A stretch of DNA of 64,000 bases, from IMG/VR virus record IMGVR_UViG_3300043429_000212, positions 1 through 64,000 of that record. The stretch is one strand, 5' to 3'. The translations under genes were made by a program, and so were the position numbers. Under the pieces are notes generated by a model, which saw only the letters and a program-made list of their open reading frames with translations, ran no database searches and was not told the origin of the DNA. This stretch comes from a virus. The stretch's first letter is position 1. Each line of letters opens with the position of its first letter. This document shows, piece by piece, positions 13,510-20,453 of this stretch.

Positions 13510-13870
13510 GGCGCGGAAAGTCGCCCTCAAGCAGGACAGGACAGGGTTCGTCTTGACCCTGTCCGTACACCCCGACGAATTTCCGGCAGAACTTCTGCGG
13601 GATTTTGTCGGGGCTCGATATGCCTGTGTGATGGTCCGGATCAACGACGACGAGACGCCCGTCGCATACAACAACAGGGTTCAGAAAGCAGCCATGCTGT
13701 GCAAGAACCCATCGTTTCAACAACTGCTTGGAACCAAAGGAGAGGATGCCACAGCGAAAGCCTTGTGTGACCGCCTGGGGATCGACTCCCGGACAGAACT
13801 CAATGGCAACTCACTGGCTCAATCCCTCTTCGATGACCTTGTGGCGGAGTTTGAAAATGAAGCCTTCTAA
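13493..13870 (+). CDS. conserved phage protein of recombination region
   Basis: 125 residues from ATG 13493, overlapping the previous gene by 17 bases. It has the layout of a widespread uncharacterised phage protein: start QFEARKVALKQDRTGFVLTL, then HPDEFPAELLRDFVGARYAC and VMVRINDDETP. No catalytic motif known. Often found beside annealing proteins and nucleases, so a recombination accessory role is possible. Confidence 0.65.
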   Translation: MPLQFEARKVALKQDRTGFVLTLSVHPDEFPAELLRDFVGARYACVMVRINDDETPVAYNNRVQKAAMLCKNPSFQQLLGTKGEDATAKALCDRLGIDSRTELNGNSLAQSLFDDLVAEFENEAF

Positions 13871-14225
13871 TCTTCGACCGTTCTTTGCATACCTGAGCGA
13901 AGCCCAGTACTCGGCGTTGAAACACTTCTCTCAGAAGAATGGTGTGCCGATGACTCAGGTTGTCCGGGAGAGCATCGAGTCTCGACTTTCTTCCGGCGAT
14001 CTGTTTGTCGCTGGCTACAACCAGGGCCTGCAAGACGCCATCTCCGCGATCAATCGCAACAACATCTCCAAGATGACATTTCCTTCAGGAAGGACTTTCG
14101 GTGAACTCATCATTGAAGACATCTCAGCCTGCATCCGAAACGATGGAGCAGGATCCGATCAGGTTCAACAAGAAGCGTCTCAAGAAGCCCAAGGGAACGC
14201 TTCCGAGCCCGGAGCAGCAGCGTGA
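13857..14225 (+). CDS. ribbon-helix-helix-like protein
   Basis: 122 residues from ATG 13857 (14-base overlap with previous gene). Residues 8-45 (YLSEAQYSALKHFSQKNGVP, MTQVVRESIES) fit a ribbon-helix-helix or CopG-like DNA-binding arrangement. The C-terminal 30 residues are Gln/Glu/Ala-rich and overlap the next gene in a different frame, so they may be unstructured. Probable small regulator. Confidence 0.5.
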   Translation: MKPSNLRPFFAYLSEAQYSALKHFSQKNGVPMTQVVRESIESRLSSGDLFVAGYNQGLQDAISAINRNNISKMTFPSGRTFGELIIEDISACIRNDGAGSDQVQQEASQEAQGNASEPGAAA

Positions 14226-14313
14226 AGCACAGCGTCTCAAGGACGCAGCCATCAGAGCCTGGGCAGCAGATCGAGGCGTTGGAACTAAGCCCCCAACGTT
14301 CCCGGAACGTTGA
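14143..14313 (+). CDS. small basic hypothetical protein
   Basis: 56 residues from ATG 14143, out of frame with and overlapping the end of the previous gene by 83 bases. Lys-rich start (RFNKKRLKKPKG) and a helix with SPEQQREAQRLKDAAIRAWA. No family recognised; the long overlaps on both sides make expression less certain. Confidence 0.4.
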   Translation: MEQDPIRFNKKRLKKPKGTLPSPEQQREAQRLKDAAIRAWAADRGVGTKPPTFPER

Positions 14314-14419
14314 CAACTGGCCCTTCACCTTCTCCATCATCGATGGAGAGGTGGTGAAGAACATCTACCGTTTCAACAAGATTGCCTTTCTCAAGGCACA
14401 AGAGGAGGCTTTGTTTTGA
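14222..14419 (+). CDS. hypothetical protein
   Basis: 65 residues from GTG 14222 (GTGA overlap). Only the second half, NWPFTFSIIDGEVVKNIYRF onward, looks protein-like; the first half overlaps the gene at 14143. A shorter product is possible but no internal ATG exists. Function unknown. Confidence 0.4.
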   Translation: MKHSVSRTQPSEPGQQIEALELSPQRSRNVDNWPFTFSIIDGEVVKNIYRFNKIAFLKAQEEALF

Positions 14420-14631
14420 ATCCGATGGAACTCAACAGGGTCAACAAACGAGTCGAGCAGATTGCGTATGTCTTGAAGAACATCACGTTCGTTCCGCATC
14501 ACAAGCTGCGAGGTTCCTTCGTTGCACCCGGGCACAGCAAAGAGTCGCCCCGTATCTTCAATGAGAACCAACTCAAGATGATGGGAGCGAAGAAAGTGAA
14601 ACTCAATCTTTGGCCGAGGACATACGAATGA
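14416..14631 (+). CDS. hypothetical protein (TTG start)
   Basis: 71 residues. TTG 14416 overlaps the previous stop (TTGA) and has AGGAGG (14403-14408) at ideal 7-base spacing; the ATG at 14425 would be 16 bases away. Predicted helical start, then HHKLRGSFVAPGHSKESPRI. No family recognised. Confidence 0.5.
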   Translation: MNPMELNRVNKRVEQIAYVLKNITFVPHHKLRGSFVAPGHSKESPRIFNENQLKMMGAKKVKLNLWPRTYE

Positions 14632-14939
14632 TGACCTATCCAATCGTGGAGCTTGAGGTGATCCGCTGGGCAGAGGCCCGGGGGATCATCCCCAACGCGA
14701 CCACCAAGTCCCAACTTCTCAAGGCAGTGTCTGAGCTTGGTGAGCTTGCTGACGCCGAAGGGAAGGGAGATGTAAACGCCATCAAGGACGCCGTGGGCGA
14801 TGTGATGGTGTGCCTCATCAACTACTGCGCTTTGCGAGACATCAATCTGGTGGAGTGCCTGAACCTTGCGTTTCAACAGATCAAGGATCGCAAGGGCCGG
14901 CTGATGCCTGATGGCACCTTCGTAAAGGAAGCGCCGTGA
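14628..14939 (+). CDS. MazG-like nucleotide pyrophosphohydrolase
   Basis: 103 residues from ATG 14628. The centre SELGELADAEGKGDVNAIKD followed by AVGDVMVCLINYC is the MazG/dUTPase-superfamily helix pair in which acidic residues bind Mg2+ and a nucleotide diphosphate. Phage MazG-like enzymes hydrolyse non-canonical or alarmone-related nucleotides and may clean the nucleotide pool. The second motif has Asp where MazG usually has Glu. Translationally coupled with neighbours. Confidence 0.75.
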   Translation: MMTYPIVELEVIRWAEARGIIPNATTKSQLLKAVSELGELADAEGKGDVNAIKDAVGDVMVCLINYCALRDINLVECLNLAFQQIKDRKGRLMPDGTFVKEAP

Positions 14940-15085
14940 AGATCAAGATGCTGACCAAGGCCCGTCAACTCTGGAACACGGGCAACAGGCCCCTTGATCG
15001 CTACAACCAGAGAGCGTGGGTTCGTGCCATCCGTAAGCTGGGGGACAAGTGGCTCTTGGCAGCATACGTGGAGAGGAAGACATGA
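14936..15085 (+). CDS. small conserved basic phage protein (49 residues)
   Basis: GTG 14936 overlaps the MazG stop (GTGA) and the gene ends overlapping the next start (ATGA). The product contains LTKARQLWNTGNRPLDRYNQ and RAWVRAIRKLGDKWLLAAYV, a pattern I have seen in small proteins of other beta-proteobacterial phages (N-R-x-A-W-V-R-x2-R-x-L-G-D-K-W-L-L). Basic and probably helical. Function unknown. Confidence 0.6.
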   Translation: MKIKMLTKARQLWNTGNRPLDRYNQRAWVRAIRKLGDKWLLAAYVERKT

Positions 15086-15351
15086 GCGGGGGTTACTTCG
15101 GTTATGCGCAGTACAAGATCGATCAGATCTCTGACCAGATATCTGAAATCATCCGCAACAACGACAGAACGGAGTTCCCCTTCTCCCCCGCCACCATCCA
15201 AAGATTTACAGAAGCCATCCGCGCCCTAGAGATTGCGTTCGTTTACGCACGACGGGTTGACTGGCTTGTCAGCGGTGACGATAAAGAAGAGTTTTTCGAG
15301 GCAAAGCTGCTCCAAGACCTCGCCGAGGTGGACGAAGACCTAAAGGCATGA
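15082..15351 (+). CDS. SGGYF-family small protein, copy 1
   Basis: 89 residues starting MSGGYFGYAQYKIDQISDQI, then a long helix and VDWLVSGDDKEEFF. It is paralogous to the gene at 15937 in both start and end motifs (VDWL-SGDD). This family (MSGGYF-x-Y) is common in phages and bacteria, without known function. ATGA overlap with the gene before. Confidence 0.65.
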   Translation: MSGGYFGYAQYKIDQISDQISEIIRNNDRTEFPFSPATIQRFTEAIRALEIAFVYARRVDWLVSGDDKEEFFEAKLLQDLAEVDEDLKA

Positions 15352-15352
15352 C

Positions 15353-15565
15353 ATGGAAAAGATGTACTGCATCAAGTTCTCCTCAGAGGGGAACATCCTC
15401 CCGACTACCCGCGTGGTCATCTCTGCCGCGTATCCGCATGAAGCCCTTGATGGCTTCTGGTGCTGGATGAGATTGCAGCCCTGGTACATGCACACATGGG
15501 TCTTGAACATCTCAATGGAAGAGATCCTTCGCATCGACAACCCGCCCAAGAACTACAGGATTTAA
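15353..15565 (+). CDS. hypothetical aromatic-rich protein
   Basis: 70 residues; AAGG before the ATG. Rich in Trp/Tyr in the middle (GFWCWMRLQPWYMHTWVLNI). No family recognised, no membrane span predicted with confidence. Lies between two SGGYF paralogues. Confidence 0.5.
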   Translation: MEKMYCIKFSSEGNILPTTRVVISAAYPHEALDGFWCWMRLQPWYMHTWVLNISMEEILRIDNPPKNYRI

Positions 15566-15567
15566 AC

Positions 15568-15924
15568 ATGCCACAGCCGCCAAGCAACAAGGGCCGAAAG
15601 ATCACCAAGATTGGTGCCCTGACCTTTTCCCAGCTTCTCAAGTACTTGAATGAGGGTTTGTACTCATGCAAGGAGCTATCAGAACTGACAGGATTGCACT
15701 ATGTCACGGTGCTTGAGTACACGAGAGCTATGTACCAAGCCGGGGCAGTTCACATTGGGGCTTGGGAGGCTGACTCTCGTGGTCGGCACATCATCAAGAT
15801 CTACAAGGTGGGTGCTGGTAAGGATGCAAAGCGGCAAAAGATCAGTGCATCAGAGAGAGCGATTGCTTACCGCACCAAGCAGAAGCAACTTAACACTCTC
15901 AGGAGGCTGAATGGACAGGCATGA
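15568..15924 (+). CDS. winged-helix regulator-like protein
   Basis: 118 residues from ATG 15568 (AGGA 7 bases upstream). Residues 15-75 contain TFSQLLKYLNEGLYSCKELS and ELTGLHYVTVLEYTRAMYQA, a helix-turn-helix in which SCKELSELTGLHYVTV is the likely recognition segment, followed by a beta wing (HIGAWEADSRGRHIIKIYKV). A basic tail follows. Probably a small transcription regulator of the accessory region. Confidence 0.65.
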   Translation: MPQPPSNKGRKITKIGALTFSQLLKYLNEGLYSCKELSELTGLHYVTVLEYTRAMYQAGAVHIGAWEADSRGRHIIKIYKVGAGKDAKRQKISASERAIAYRTKQKQLNTLRRLNGQA

Positions 15925-15936
15925 AGGAGTTCAGAA

Positions 15937-16197
15937 ATGAGCGGCGGGTACTTCGACTACGTCCAGGACCGCATGTTCCGTGCGGCGGACAGGCTGGCGT
16001 CCCTCATTGAGACCGATGACCAGTACAGCCGGGAGACGCTCGAAGAGTTTGGCAAGGCACTCGCCATGCTTCGCGCTTCAGCGATCTACCTGCAACGCAT
16101 TGATTGGCTCATCTCCGGTGATGACACCGAGGAGTCCTTCCACAAGTATTTGAAGGAAGAGTTGCTCTGCATTCCCAAGGAGAACAGCAATGACTGA
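15937..16197 (+). CDS. SGGYF-family small protein, copy 2
   Basis: 86 residues, AAGGAG upstream of the ATG. Starts MSGGYFDYVQDRMFRAADRL and contains IDWLISGDDTEESFHKYLKE, matching the copy at 15082. Divergence between copies is high, so the duplication is old or the two were acquired separately. Function unknown. Confidence 0.65.
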   Translation: MSGGYFDYVQDRMFRAADRLASLIETDDQYSRETLEEFGKALAMLRASAIYLQRIDWLISGDDTEESFHKYLKEELLCIPKENSND

Positions 16198-16441
16198 AGA
16201 CGTCTGCAAGCCGTCAACGACGGGAGAGCATGAGTGGAGGCCCTTCCTCTCCGGAGGATACAAGTGCGTCTATTGCGGGCAGGAATGGGTGCCGGTTGAG
16301 CCCTGCGTTGATCCCGACGAGATCGAAGCGCACAAGTACGTCGAGCCCGAGCCCGAGCCGCTGTGGCCGAAGGTTGTGGGCGTGGTCATTGCGATCATCC
16401 TGATCGGTCTGGTGTTCGGTCCTGTGGGGGTGATCAAGTGA
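16190..16441 (+). CDS. zinc-knuckle protein with C-terminal membrane anchor
   Basis: 83 residues. An N-terminal segment with C-x-Y-C (KCVYCGQEW) and nearby Cys could hold zinc; an acidic Pro-Glu linker follows; the end VVGVVIAIILIGLVFGPVGV is one membrane span, giving a tail-anchored topology. May sit at the inner membrane during infection. Overlaps both neighbours. Confidence 0.55.
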   Translation: MTEDVCKPSTTGEHEWRPFLSGGYKCVYCGQEWVPVEPCVDPDEIEAHKYVEPEPEPLWPKVVGVVIAIILIGLVFGPVGVIK

Positions 16442-16662
16442 AGCTCATCCTCTTGACAACGGTGCTGCTCATTGCAGGCTGCGCGCCCACAGGGTTTTAC
16501 GAGTCGGAGACAACACCAAAAGGGTGGCGTGTGATTACTACACCCGGTAACAACTTCTCCTATATCGTGCCTGTGGTTATGGACGATGGAACCCGTTGCA
16601 TTGTGCTGTCCAGCAATAGCAGCGGCAGAGGCGGCATAACCTGCGATTGGGGGAAGAAATGA
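16438..16662 (+). CDS. small lipoprotein
   Basis: 74 residues from GTG 16438 (GTGA overlap). Signal peptide MKLILLTTVLLIAGCAPTGF with lipobox LIAG-C, so mature protein would begin at Cys15 and be lipid-anchored. The mature part is short with two more cysteines. Phage lipoproteins can block superinfection or act in lysis; this one is far from the lysis genes, so an exclusion role is the more natural guess. Not proven. Confidence 0.65.
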   Translation: MKLILLTTVLLIAGCAPTGFYESETTPKGWRVITTPGNNFSYIVPVVMDDGTRCIVLSSNSSGRGGITCDWGKK

Positions 16663-16949
16663 CAAAGCTACGCGAGGCAGCAAAGCTGGCCCTTGAGTCT
16701 CTGCGAGGATACCGCCGTGAGCTTGATTGCTCCCAGCCTTGTGATGCAGAGCGAGCACTAGAGGCAGAGCTGGCGCAATACGACAAGGATGTCCAGTGGC
16801 TGAAGGAACGCCAAGAGCATTGGTGTAAACAGAAGTCGCTTTGGGAGCGTGCTATGCATTCGCAATGCGCTCAGGGCTGCGAGTTCCTGGCGATGGAGCA
16901 GCGACTTAACGAGCGCGAGCACAGGCTCAAGGAAAGGGGATTTGAATGA
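16659..16949 (+). CDS. coiled-coil hypothetical protein
   Basis: 96 residues from ATG 16659 overlapping the lipoprotein stop. Almost entirely helical with heptads, plus four Cys (CSQPC and CAQGC). No family recognised. The leading stretch AAKLALESLRGYR resembles the helical starts of the two following paralogues. Confidence 0.5.
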   Translation: MTKLREAAKLALESLRGYRRELDCSQPCDAERALEAELAQYDKDVQWLKERQEHWCKQKSLWERAMHSQCAQGCEFLAMEQRLNEREHRLKERGFE

Positions 16950-17503
16950 CCACCATCACCGTACCCCGCGCAGTGCTGGAGAAGGCGCAGGAGGCGTTGA
17001 TCCACATGTGCCACAACACCTTTGCCGACAAAGGATACGACGGCCAACTCGTTCAAGACGCCATTGACGGTCTTAAAGGGGCGCTGGCGCAGCAGGGGCA
17101 GGAGCCGATAAAGCACAAACTGACTGAATGGGGCTTCTGTGGCGCGTGTGGTCACGACAAGATTCCCGGAGAGTCTTGCGCGCGTAGTGATTGCCCTGAA
17201 AAACCAGTCACCCACCCACCCCGGCGCGAGACGGAGCAAGAGCCGGTGGCGCGGGTTCTACAGACGGTCGGCCGGCACCACACCGGCCGGTTCGTTGCCG
17301 AGGTTGAGGCAGTGCGCAGGCTGCGCATTGGCGAAATCCTCTATACCGCCCCACCCCGCCGCGAGTGGCAGTCGTTGAGCGAGGAGGAAATTGCCAAAGT
17401 TTGGTGCGGCGCTGTGATGGCGCAATCTACTAAGGAGCCAGGACTTGGGGTTATTGGCTTTGCCCGCGCCGTCGATGCCGCGCTAAAGGAGAAGAACTCA
17501 TGA
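16946..17503 (+). CDS. accessory protein, tandem paralogue A
   Basis: 185 residues. It begins with a helix (AVLEKAQEALIHM), includes a four-Cys segment (CGACGHDKIPGESCARSDC) likely to bind zinc, then the PPRREWQSLSEEEI block and a final helix ending DAALKEKN. The start, the block and the end are shared with the next gene, with near-identical DNA (17351-17391 versus 17779-17819). Function unknown; such proteins are frequent in accessory arrays of beta-proteobacterial phages. Confidence 0.6.
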   Translation: MTTITVPRAVLEKAQEALIHMCHNTFADKGYDGQLVQDAIDGLKGALAQQGQEPIKHKLTEWGFCGACGHDKIPGESCARSDCPEKPVTHPPRRETEQEPVARVLQTVGRHHTGRFVAEVEAVRRLRIGEILYTAPPRREWQSLSEEEIAKVWCGAVMAQSTKEPGLGVIGFARAVDAALKEKNS

Positions 17504-17819
17504 ATGACCAGGAACGAGCCGTAATGCAGAAGGCGCAGGAGGCGTTGGAAAAGGCAAGAGATACGACGCATAGCGACACGTTGTACGCCCAGTTTGAGGT
17601 TGCCATCACCGCCCTCCGCGCCGCGCTGGAGCAGCAGGAGCCGGGGCAGGGGCAGGAGCCGGTGGCGTGGGTAGATGAGGCGTCCATTGCGTGGTTGGCT
17701 GAACATCCTCGCGGGATCATCACTACGCGCCTTGTAAAGCAGAAATCGCCTGAGCGCCAGATGGCCATGTATGCCGAACCACCCCGCCGCGAGTGGCAGT
17801 CGCTGAGCGAGGAGGAGAT
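17351..17819. repeat. 41-bp direct repeat shared by two tandem paralogues
   Basis: The 41 bases at 17351-17391 and 17779-17819 differ at only two positions; they code PPRREWQSLSEEE(I). Shorter identical stretches also occur at the gene starts (AAGGCGCAGGAGGCGTTG) and ends. A recent duplication, or recombination between modules, is the simplest explanation. Confidence 0.8.
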
Positions 17820-17916
17820 CAACGAGTTGTCGCACACGATGGTCAAAGGGCACAAGTCAGTGAACTGGCTTGCCCGCGCCATCGAGGCCGCGCTGAAGGA
17901 GAAGAACAATGGCTGA
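17500..17916 (+). CDS. accessory protein, tandem paralogue B
   Basis: 138 residues, ATGA overlap. Shares start (MQKAQEALEKAR), middle PPRREWQSLSEEEI and end EAALKEKN with the previous gene but lacks its zinc-like Cys segment. The linker QQEPGQGQEPVAWV is low-complexity. Function unknown. Confidence 0.55.
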   Translation: MNDQERAVMQKAQEALEKARDTTHSDTLYAQFEVAITALRAALEQQEPGQGQEPVAWVDEASIAWLAEHPRGIITTRLVKQKSPERQMAMYAEPPRREWQSLSEEEINELSHTMVKGHKSVNWLARAIEAALKEKNNG

Positions 17917-18280
17917 CAAACCTACCGCACTGCGGCTGGCTGGATATTGGGCAGCCAAAAATGACCAAGGCGAGTACCTGTACTCAAGTTTGCGCTTTCG
18001 AGAAGAAACCGCAGCCGAACTGCGCCGGCTGGTTGCCGAGAACGAGCGACTGCACCAGATCAACCAGTCCCACGAGATGAAGCTGTCTGTGCGCGGGTAC
18101 GAAATACAGATTGCGGATCTGAAGGCGGTGAACCAGGAACTTCTGGAGGTGTTGCGCCTAACGAGCATTGACTGCCAGTACTTGCATCATGCCCACAAAG
18201 ATCGGCATTTGCTTTTCGAAGAATGTCCTGTTGTGGCGCGAATCAACGCCGCCATCGCCAAAGCAGAGGGGCAAGCATGA
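17909..18280 (+). CDS. coiled-coil hypothetical protein
   Basis: 123 residues. Residues 30-85 form a clear leucine-heptad coiled coil (ELRRLVAENERLHQINQSHE). C-terminal part with His/Cys pairs (CQYLHHAHKDRHLLFEEC). Ends AAIAKAEGQA like other phage accessory proteins. No family recognised. Confidence 0.5.
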   Translation: MADKPTALRLAGYWAAKNDQGEYLYSSLRFREETAAELRRLVAENERLHQINQSHEMKLSVRGYEIQIADLKAVNQELLEVLRLTSIDCQYLHHAHKDRHLLFEECPVVARINAAIAKAEGQA

Positions 18281-18360
18281 AACTCCGCGCCTTTCTGCGC
18301 GGCTTCGTCAACGGATTGACGCTGTTGCCGCTGTGGCGGTGGCTTAGGAGGAAGAAATGA
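18277..18360 (+). CDS. tiny cationic amphipathic peptide (27 residues)
   Basis: ATG 18277 overlaps the previous stop (ATGA) and its own stop overlaps the next start. Product MKLRAFLRGFVNGLTLLPLW then RWLRRKK: a hydrophobic helix flanked by basic residues, resembling membrane-active peptides. GAGGGG lies ahead of the start. The snug overlaps support translation. Confidence 0.5.
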   Translation: MKLRAFLRGFVNGLTLLPLWRWLRRKK

Positions 18361-18599
18361 AGTTCCGCAAAAAGCCTGTGGTCATCGAGGCCACGCAGTG
18401 GTTCAAGAACGGTGATCACCCGATGGTTTACACAAAACATGGCAGCGCCAGCGACTTATGGGGGTATATCAAGACGCTAGAGGGGGAGCACATTGTCACC
18501 CCCGGCGACTGGATCATCACGGGCATCAAGGGTGAGCACTATCCCTGCAAGCCCGACATCTTCGCAGCGACCTATGAGCCGGTGGAGGAGCAGAAATGA
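18357..18599 (+). CDS. conserved small phage protein
   Basis: 80 residues with GGAGG upstream. The C-terminal half has the common phage pattern VTPGDWIITGIKGEHYPCKP followed by DIFAATYEPV, seen in many phage accessory genes of Gram-negative hosts. Probably a small beta barrel; function not established. Confidence 0.7.
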   Translation: MKFRKKPVVIEATQWFKNGDHPMVYTKHGSASDLWGYIKTLEGEHIVTPGDWIITGIKGEHYPCKPDIFAATYEPVEEQK

Positions 18600-18829
18600 A
18601 ACACACCCCGTGGTTCCCCGCCAGCGTAAAGCCTGTCAGGGCGGGGGTGTATGAGGTCAAGGAAGGCCGCCTGCCGGTTTGGTATCGGTATTGGGACGGG
18701 CAGTTTTGGTACGCAGGAGGCCCAAGTCCGTGGAGCGCCCGAAATTGGATTTTGATGCCCATAGGGGTCAAGGAAGCAGGAAGGTTACTTGCAGCGCCTT
18801 GGCGCGGCCTCGCGGAGGAACCGAAATGA
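18596..18829 (+). CDS. Trp-rich small protein
   Basis: 77 residues. Contains KPVRAGVYEVKEG and several Trp (VWYRYWDGQFWYAGGPSPW), a layout seen in uncharacterised phage proteins that begin W-F/L-P-x-S-x-K-P-V-R. ATGA overlap on both sides. Function unknown. Confidence 0.55.
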   Translation: MKHTPWFPASVKPVRAGVYEVKEGRLPVWYRYWDGQFWYAGGPSPWSARNWILMPIGVKEAGRLLAAPWRGLAEEPK

Positions 18830-19056
18830 CCACATGGCACAAAGGCCCGCCGCCTTCTGTCGGCTGGTGGCCGGCGAGTACAACGCGTAGTCCAAATATG
18901 CTACGGTGGTGGAATGGAAAGTGGTGGAGTTGCGGTTGTGTTGAGCGCTATTCGGCGCAAACTGTGGCAAAAGTTGCCACGGAGAAATCTCGGTATCAAA
19001 ACGAAATCGAATGGACCGACAGGCCCGCATCGTGGCCGGAAAGGAGTAGGACATGA
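18826..19056 (+). CDS. Trp-rich small protein, possible relative of its neighbour
   Basis: 76 residues with seven Trp, e.g. NMLRWWNGKWWSCGC. The spacing of aromatics (RWWNGKWW versus RYWDGQFW) resembles the previous gene, suggesting an old tandem duplication. Function unknown. Confidence 0.5.
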   Translation: MTTWHKGPPPSVGWWPASTTRSPNMLRWWNGKWWSCGCVERYSAQTVAKVATEKSRYQNEIEWTDRPASWPERSRT

Positions 19057-19268
19057 CCAACGCCGAACTTGACACCATGTGGTTCCAAGCGCAGCACGAC
19101 GCCATCAAGGCGGGTGAGGATTTCACTCGGTATCGTTTCGCCGCCCTCGTCGCCGCAGTAGAGCGTGAGGCGTGTGCGAAGGTGTGCGAAACCACAGACG
19201 AACCACTGGACCCTTCAGCGGCGGGAGGTGTCTTCGCCGCAGCCATCCGCGCAAGGGGGAACAAATGA
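19053..19268 (+). CDS. EREACAKVC-family protein, copy 1
   Basis: 71 residues, mostly one helix, with the motif VEREACAKVCE followed by AAAIRARGNK at the end. Two further copies follow at 19588 and 19866. This copy has lost the second Cys (present as CAAAIRARG in the others). The family is frequent in beta-proteobacterial phages and has no known function. Confidence 0.6.
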   Translation: MTNAELDTMWFQAQHDAIKAGEDFTRYRFAALVAAVEREACAKVCETTDEPLDPSAAGGVFAAAIRARGNK

Positions 19269-19591
19269 CCCGAGAAGACATCCTCAAGCTGGCGCGGGTG
19301 GTTGGATTGCGTAGTGCAGTTTTGCTGCACATATACGATGGCAAAGAAGGGGCGCTGACGGACCAAGAACTGGCCGAGTTGCAGAGGCTTGAACGCTTCT
19401 TCCGGCTGGCCTACGAGTCCGGTGCCGCAGCAGAGCGCGAGGCAATCAGCGACGAATACGCTGCCCGTTTACAGGGTGATCTGGAGAACGGTGTCCGCCG
19501 GCTGAATGAGGCGGCTGCATCGGAGTTCCACAAGAAGTACCCGCAGCTTGCCAGCTTCAACGCATGGCTGAATGAAAGGGGGAACACATGA
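19265..19591 (+). CDS. hypothetical helical protein
   Basis: 108 residues from ATG 19265 (AGGGGGAAC upstream within the previous gene). Helical, with ESGAAAEREAISDEYAARLQ in the centre, loosely related to the EREACAKVC family. One Leu is coded by TTA within a copy of the dispersed word. Function unknown. Confidence 0.55.
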   Translation: MTREDILKLARVVGLRSAVLLHIYDGKEGALTDQELAELQRLERFFRLAYESGAAAEREAISDEYAARLQGDLENGVRRLNEAAASEFHKKYPQLASFNAWLNERGNT

Positions 19592-19869
19592 CCCAAGAAG
19601 ACCTAGAACGCTTCGCCGCCATCGTCGCCGCAGCCCAACGCGAGAAAGTCGCCCACTGGATGCGCAGCATGGGCTATGCCACCGGGCATGGCGACACGAT
19701 AGAGGATCTGCTGGACCACCTCGGCACGCAGATTGCGGAGGGGTTGCTGACGGAGCGTGAGGCGTGTGCGAAGGTGTGTGAAGACACCACTGCGGCATGG
19801 ACACAGCCTGTCTACAACGGAGCATGTATGGATTGCGCCGCCGCCATCCGCGCGAGGGGGAACAAATGA
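19588..19869 (+). CDS. EREACAKVC-family protein, copy 2
   Basis: 93 residues; the most complete copy: TEREACAKVCEDTTAAW then GACMDCAAAIRARGNK, giving four Cys that could bind a metal. The DNA around its 3' end (AGGGGGAACAAATGA) is nearly identical to that of copy 1. ATGA overlaps on both sides. Confidence 0.6.
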   Translation: MTQEDLERFAAIVAAAQREKVAHWMRSMGYATGHGDTIEDLLDHLGTQIAEGLLTEREACAKVCEDTTAAWTQPVYNGACMDCAAAIRARGNK

Positions 19870-20105
19870 AGGAATCAATTACCAAAGCCTTGGAGCAAGG
19901 GTTTGCAGATCAACGATGGAGTATCGTTGGTTATGGCGGTTCTTGGGCTAGGGCCATAGCCCCGCTACAGCAATACATTGAACACAAGGTGCGTAAGGCA
20001 GTGATGGCAGAGCGCAAGGCGTGCGCCGACATCTGCGACCAGCACGCCAGCATCGAGGGTATTGCGCAAAAGTGCGCAGCAGAAATCAGAGCGAGGAACA
20101 AATGA
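19866..20105 (+). CDS. EREACAKVC-family protein, copy 3
   Basis: 79 residues with AERKACADICDQHASIEGIA and KCAAEIRARNK, a diverged third copy. The N-terminal 45 residues are unrelated to the other copies (SIVGYGGSWARAIAPLQQYI), implying mixing of modules. Function unknown. Confidence 0.55.
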   Translation: MKESITKALEQGFADQRWSIVGYGGSWARAIAPLQQYIEHKVRKAVMAERKACADICDQHASIEGIAQKCAAEIRARNK

Positions 20106-20275
20106 GACGCCGCATTCGCAGGATCAAAGACCACCTGTATCCCTGGTACATCTACGCCGCAAGGCGGCGCAAAGCGTGGGCAAAAGCATGGGGCAGCTAC
20201 AAGACCCTGAGCGAGGCACTGCGCGAGGCGCATGAGGCATACACGAGGAGCAGGAATGAACTACCTCCCCAATGA
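20102..20275 (+). CDS. small basic protein
   Basis: 57 residues, ATGA overlap. Very Arg-rich start (MRRRIRRIKDHLYPWYIYAA) then a helix rich in Lys/Ala. Could bind nucleic acid or membranes; no family recognised. Confidence 0.5.
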   Translation: MRRRIRRIKDHLYPWYIYAARRRKAWAKAWGSYKTLSEALREAHEAYTRSRNELPPQ

Positions 20276-20453
20276 CACAGCCCGCTGCGCCGGGGCACAC
20301 AAGACTGAGTGCGAAGACTGTCTGAGAAACATCAAGGTCAGCCCGCTGCACCCCGACGCATTCCGCTCTGTTTGGATTGGCCCGTGGGTGATGGATACGC
20401 CTTGTATTTCCAAGTTGACCAAGGAAAGAGAGAAATATGAGCAGCCACGCTGA
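20256..20453 (+). CDS. conserved Cys-rich phage protein
   Basis: 65 residues from ATG 20256 (AGGAG 5 bases upstream). Starts MNYLPNDTARCAG and has C-x6-C-x2-C (HKTECEDCL), a small zinc-like cluster typical of a recurrent phage accessory protein. Function unknown. Overlaps its neighbours by 20 and 17 bases. Confidence 0.6.
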   Translation: MNYLPNDTARCAGAHKTECEDCLRNIKVSPLHPDAFRSVWIGPWVMDTPCISKLTKEREKYEQPR

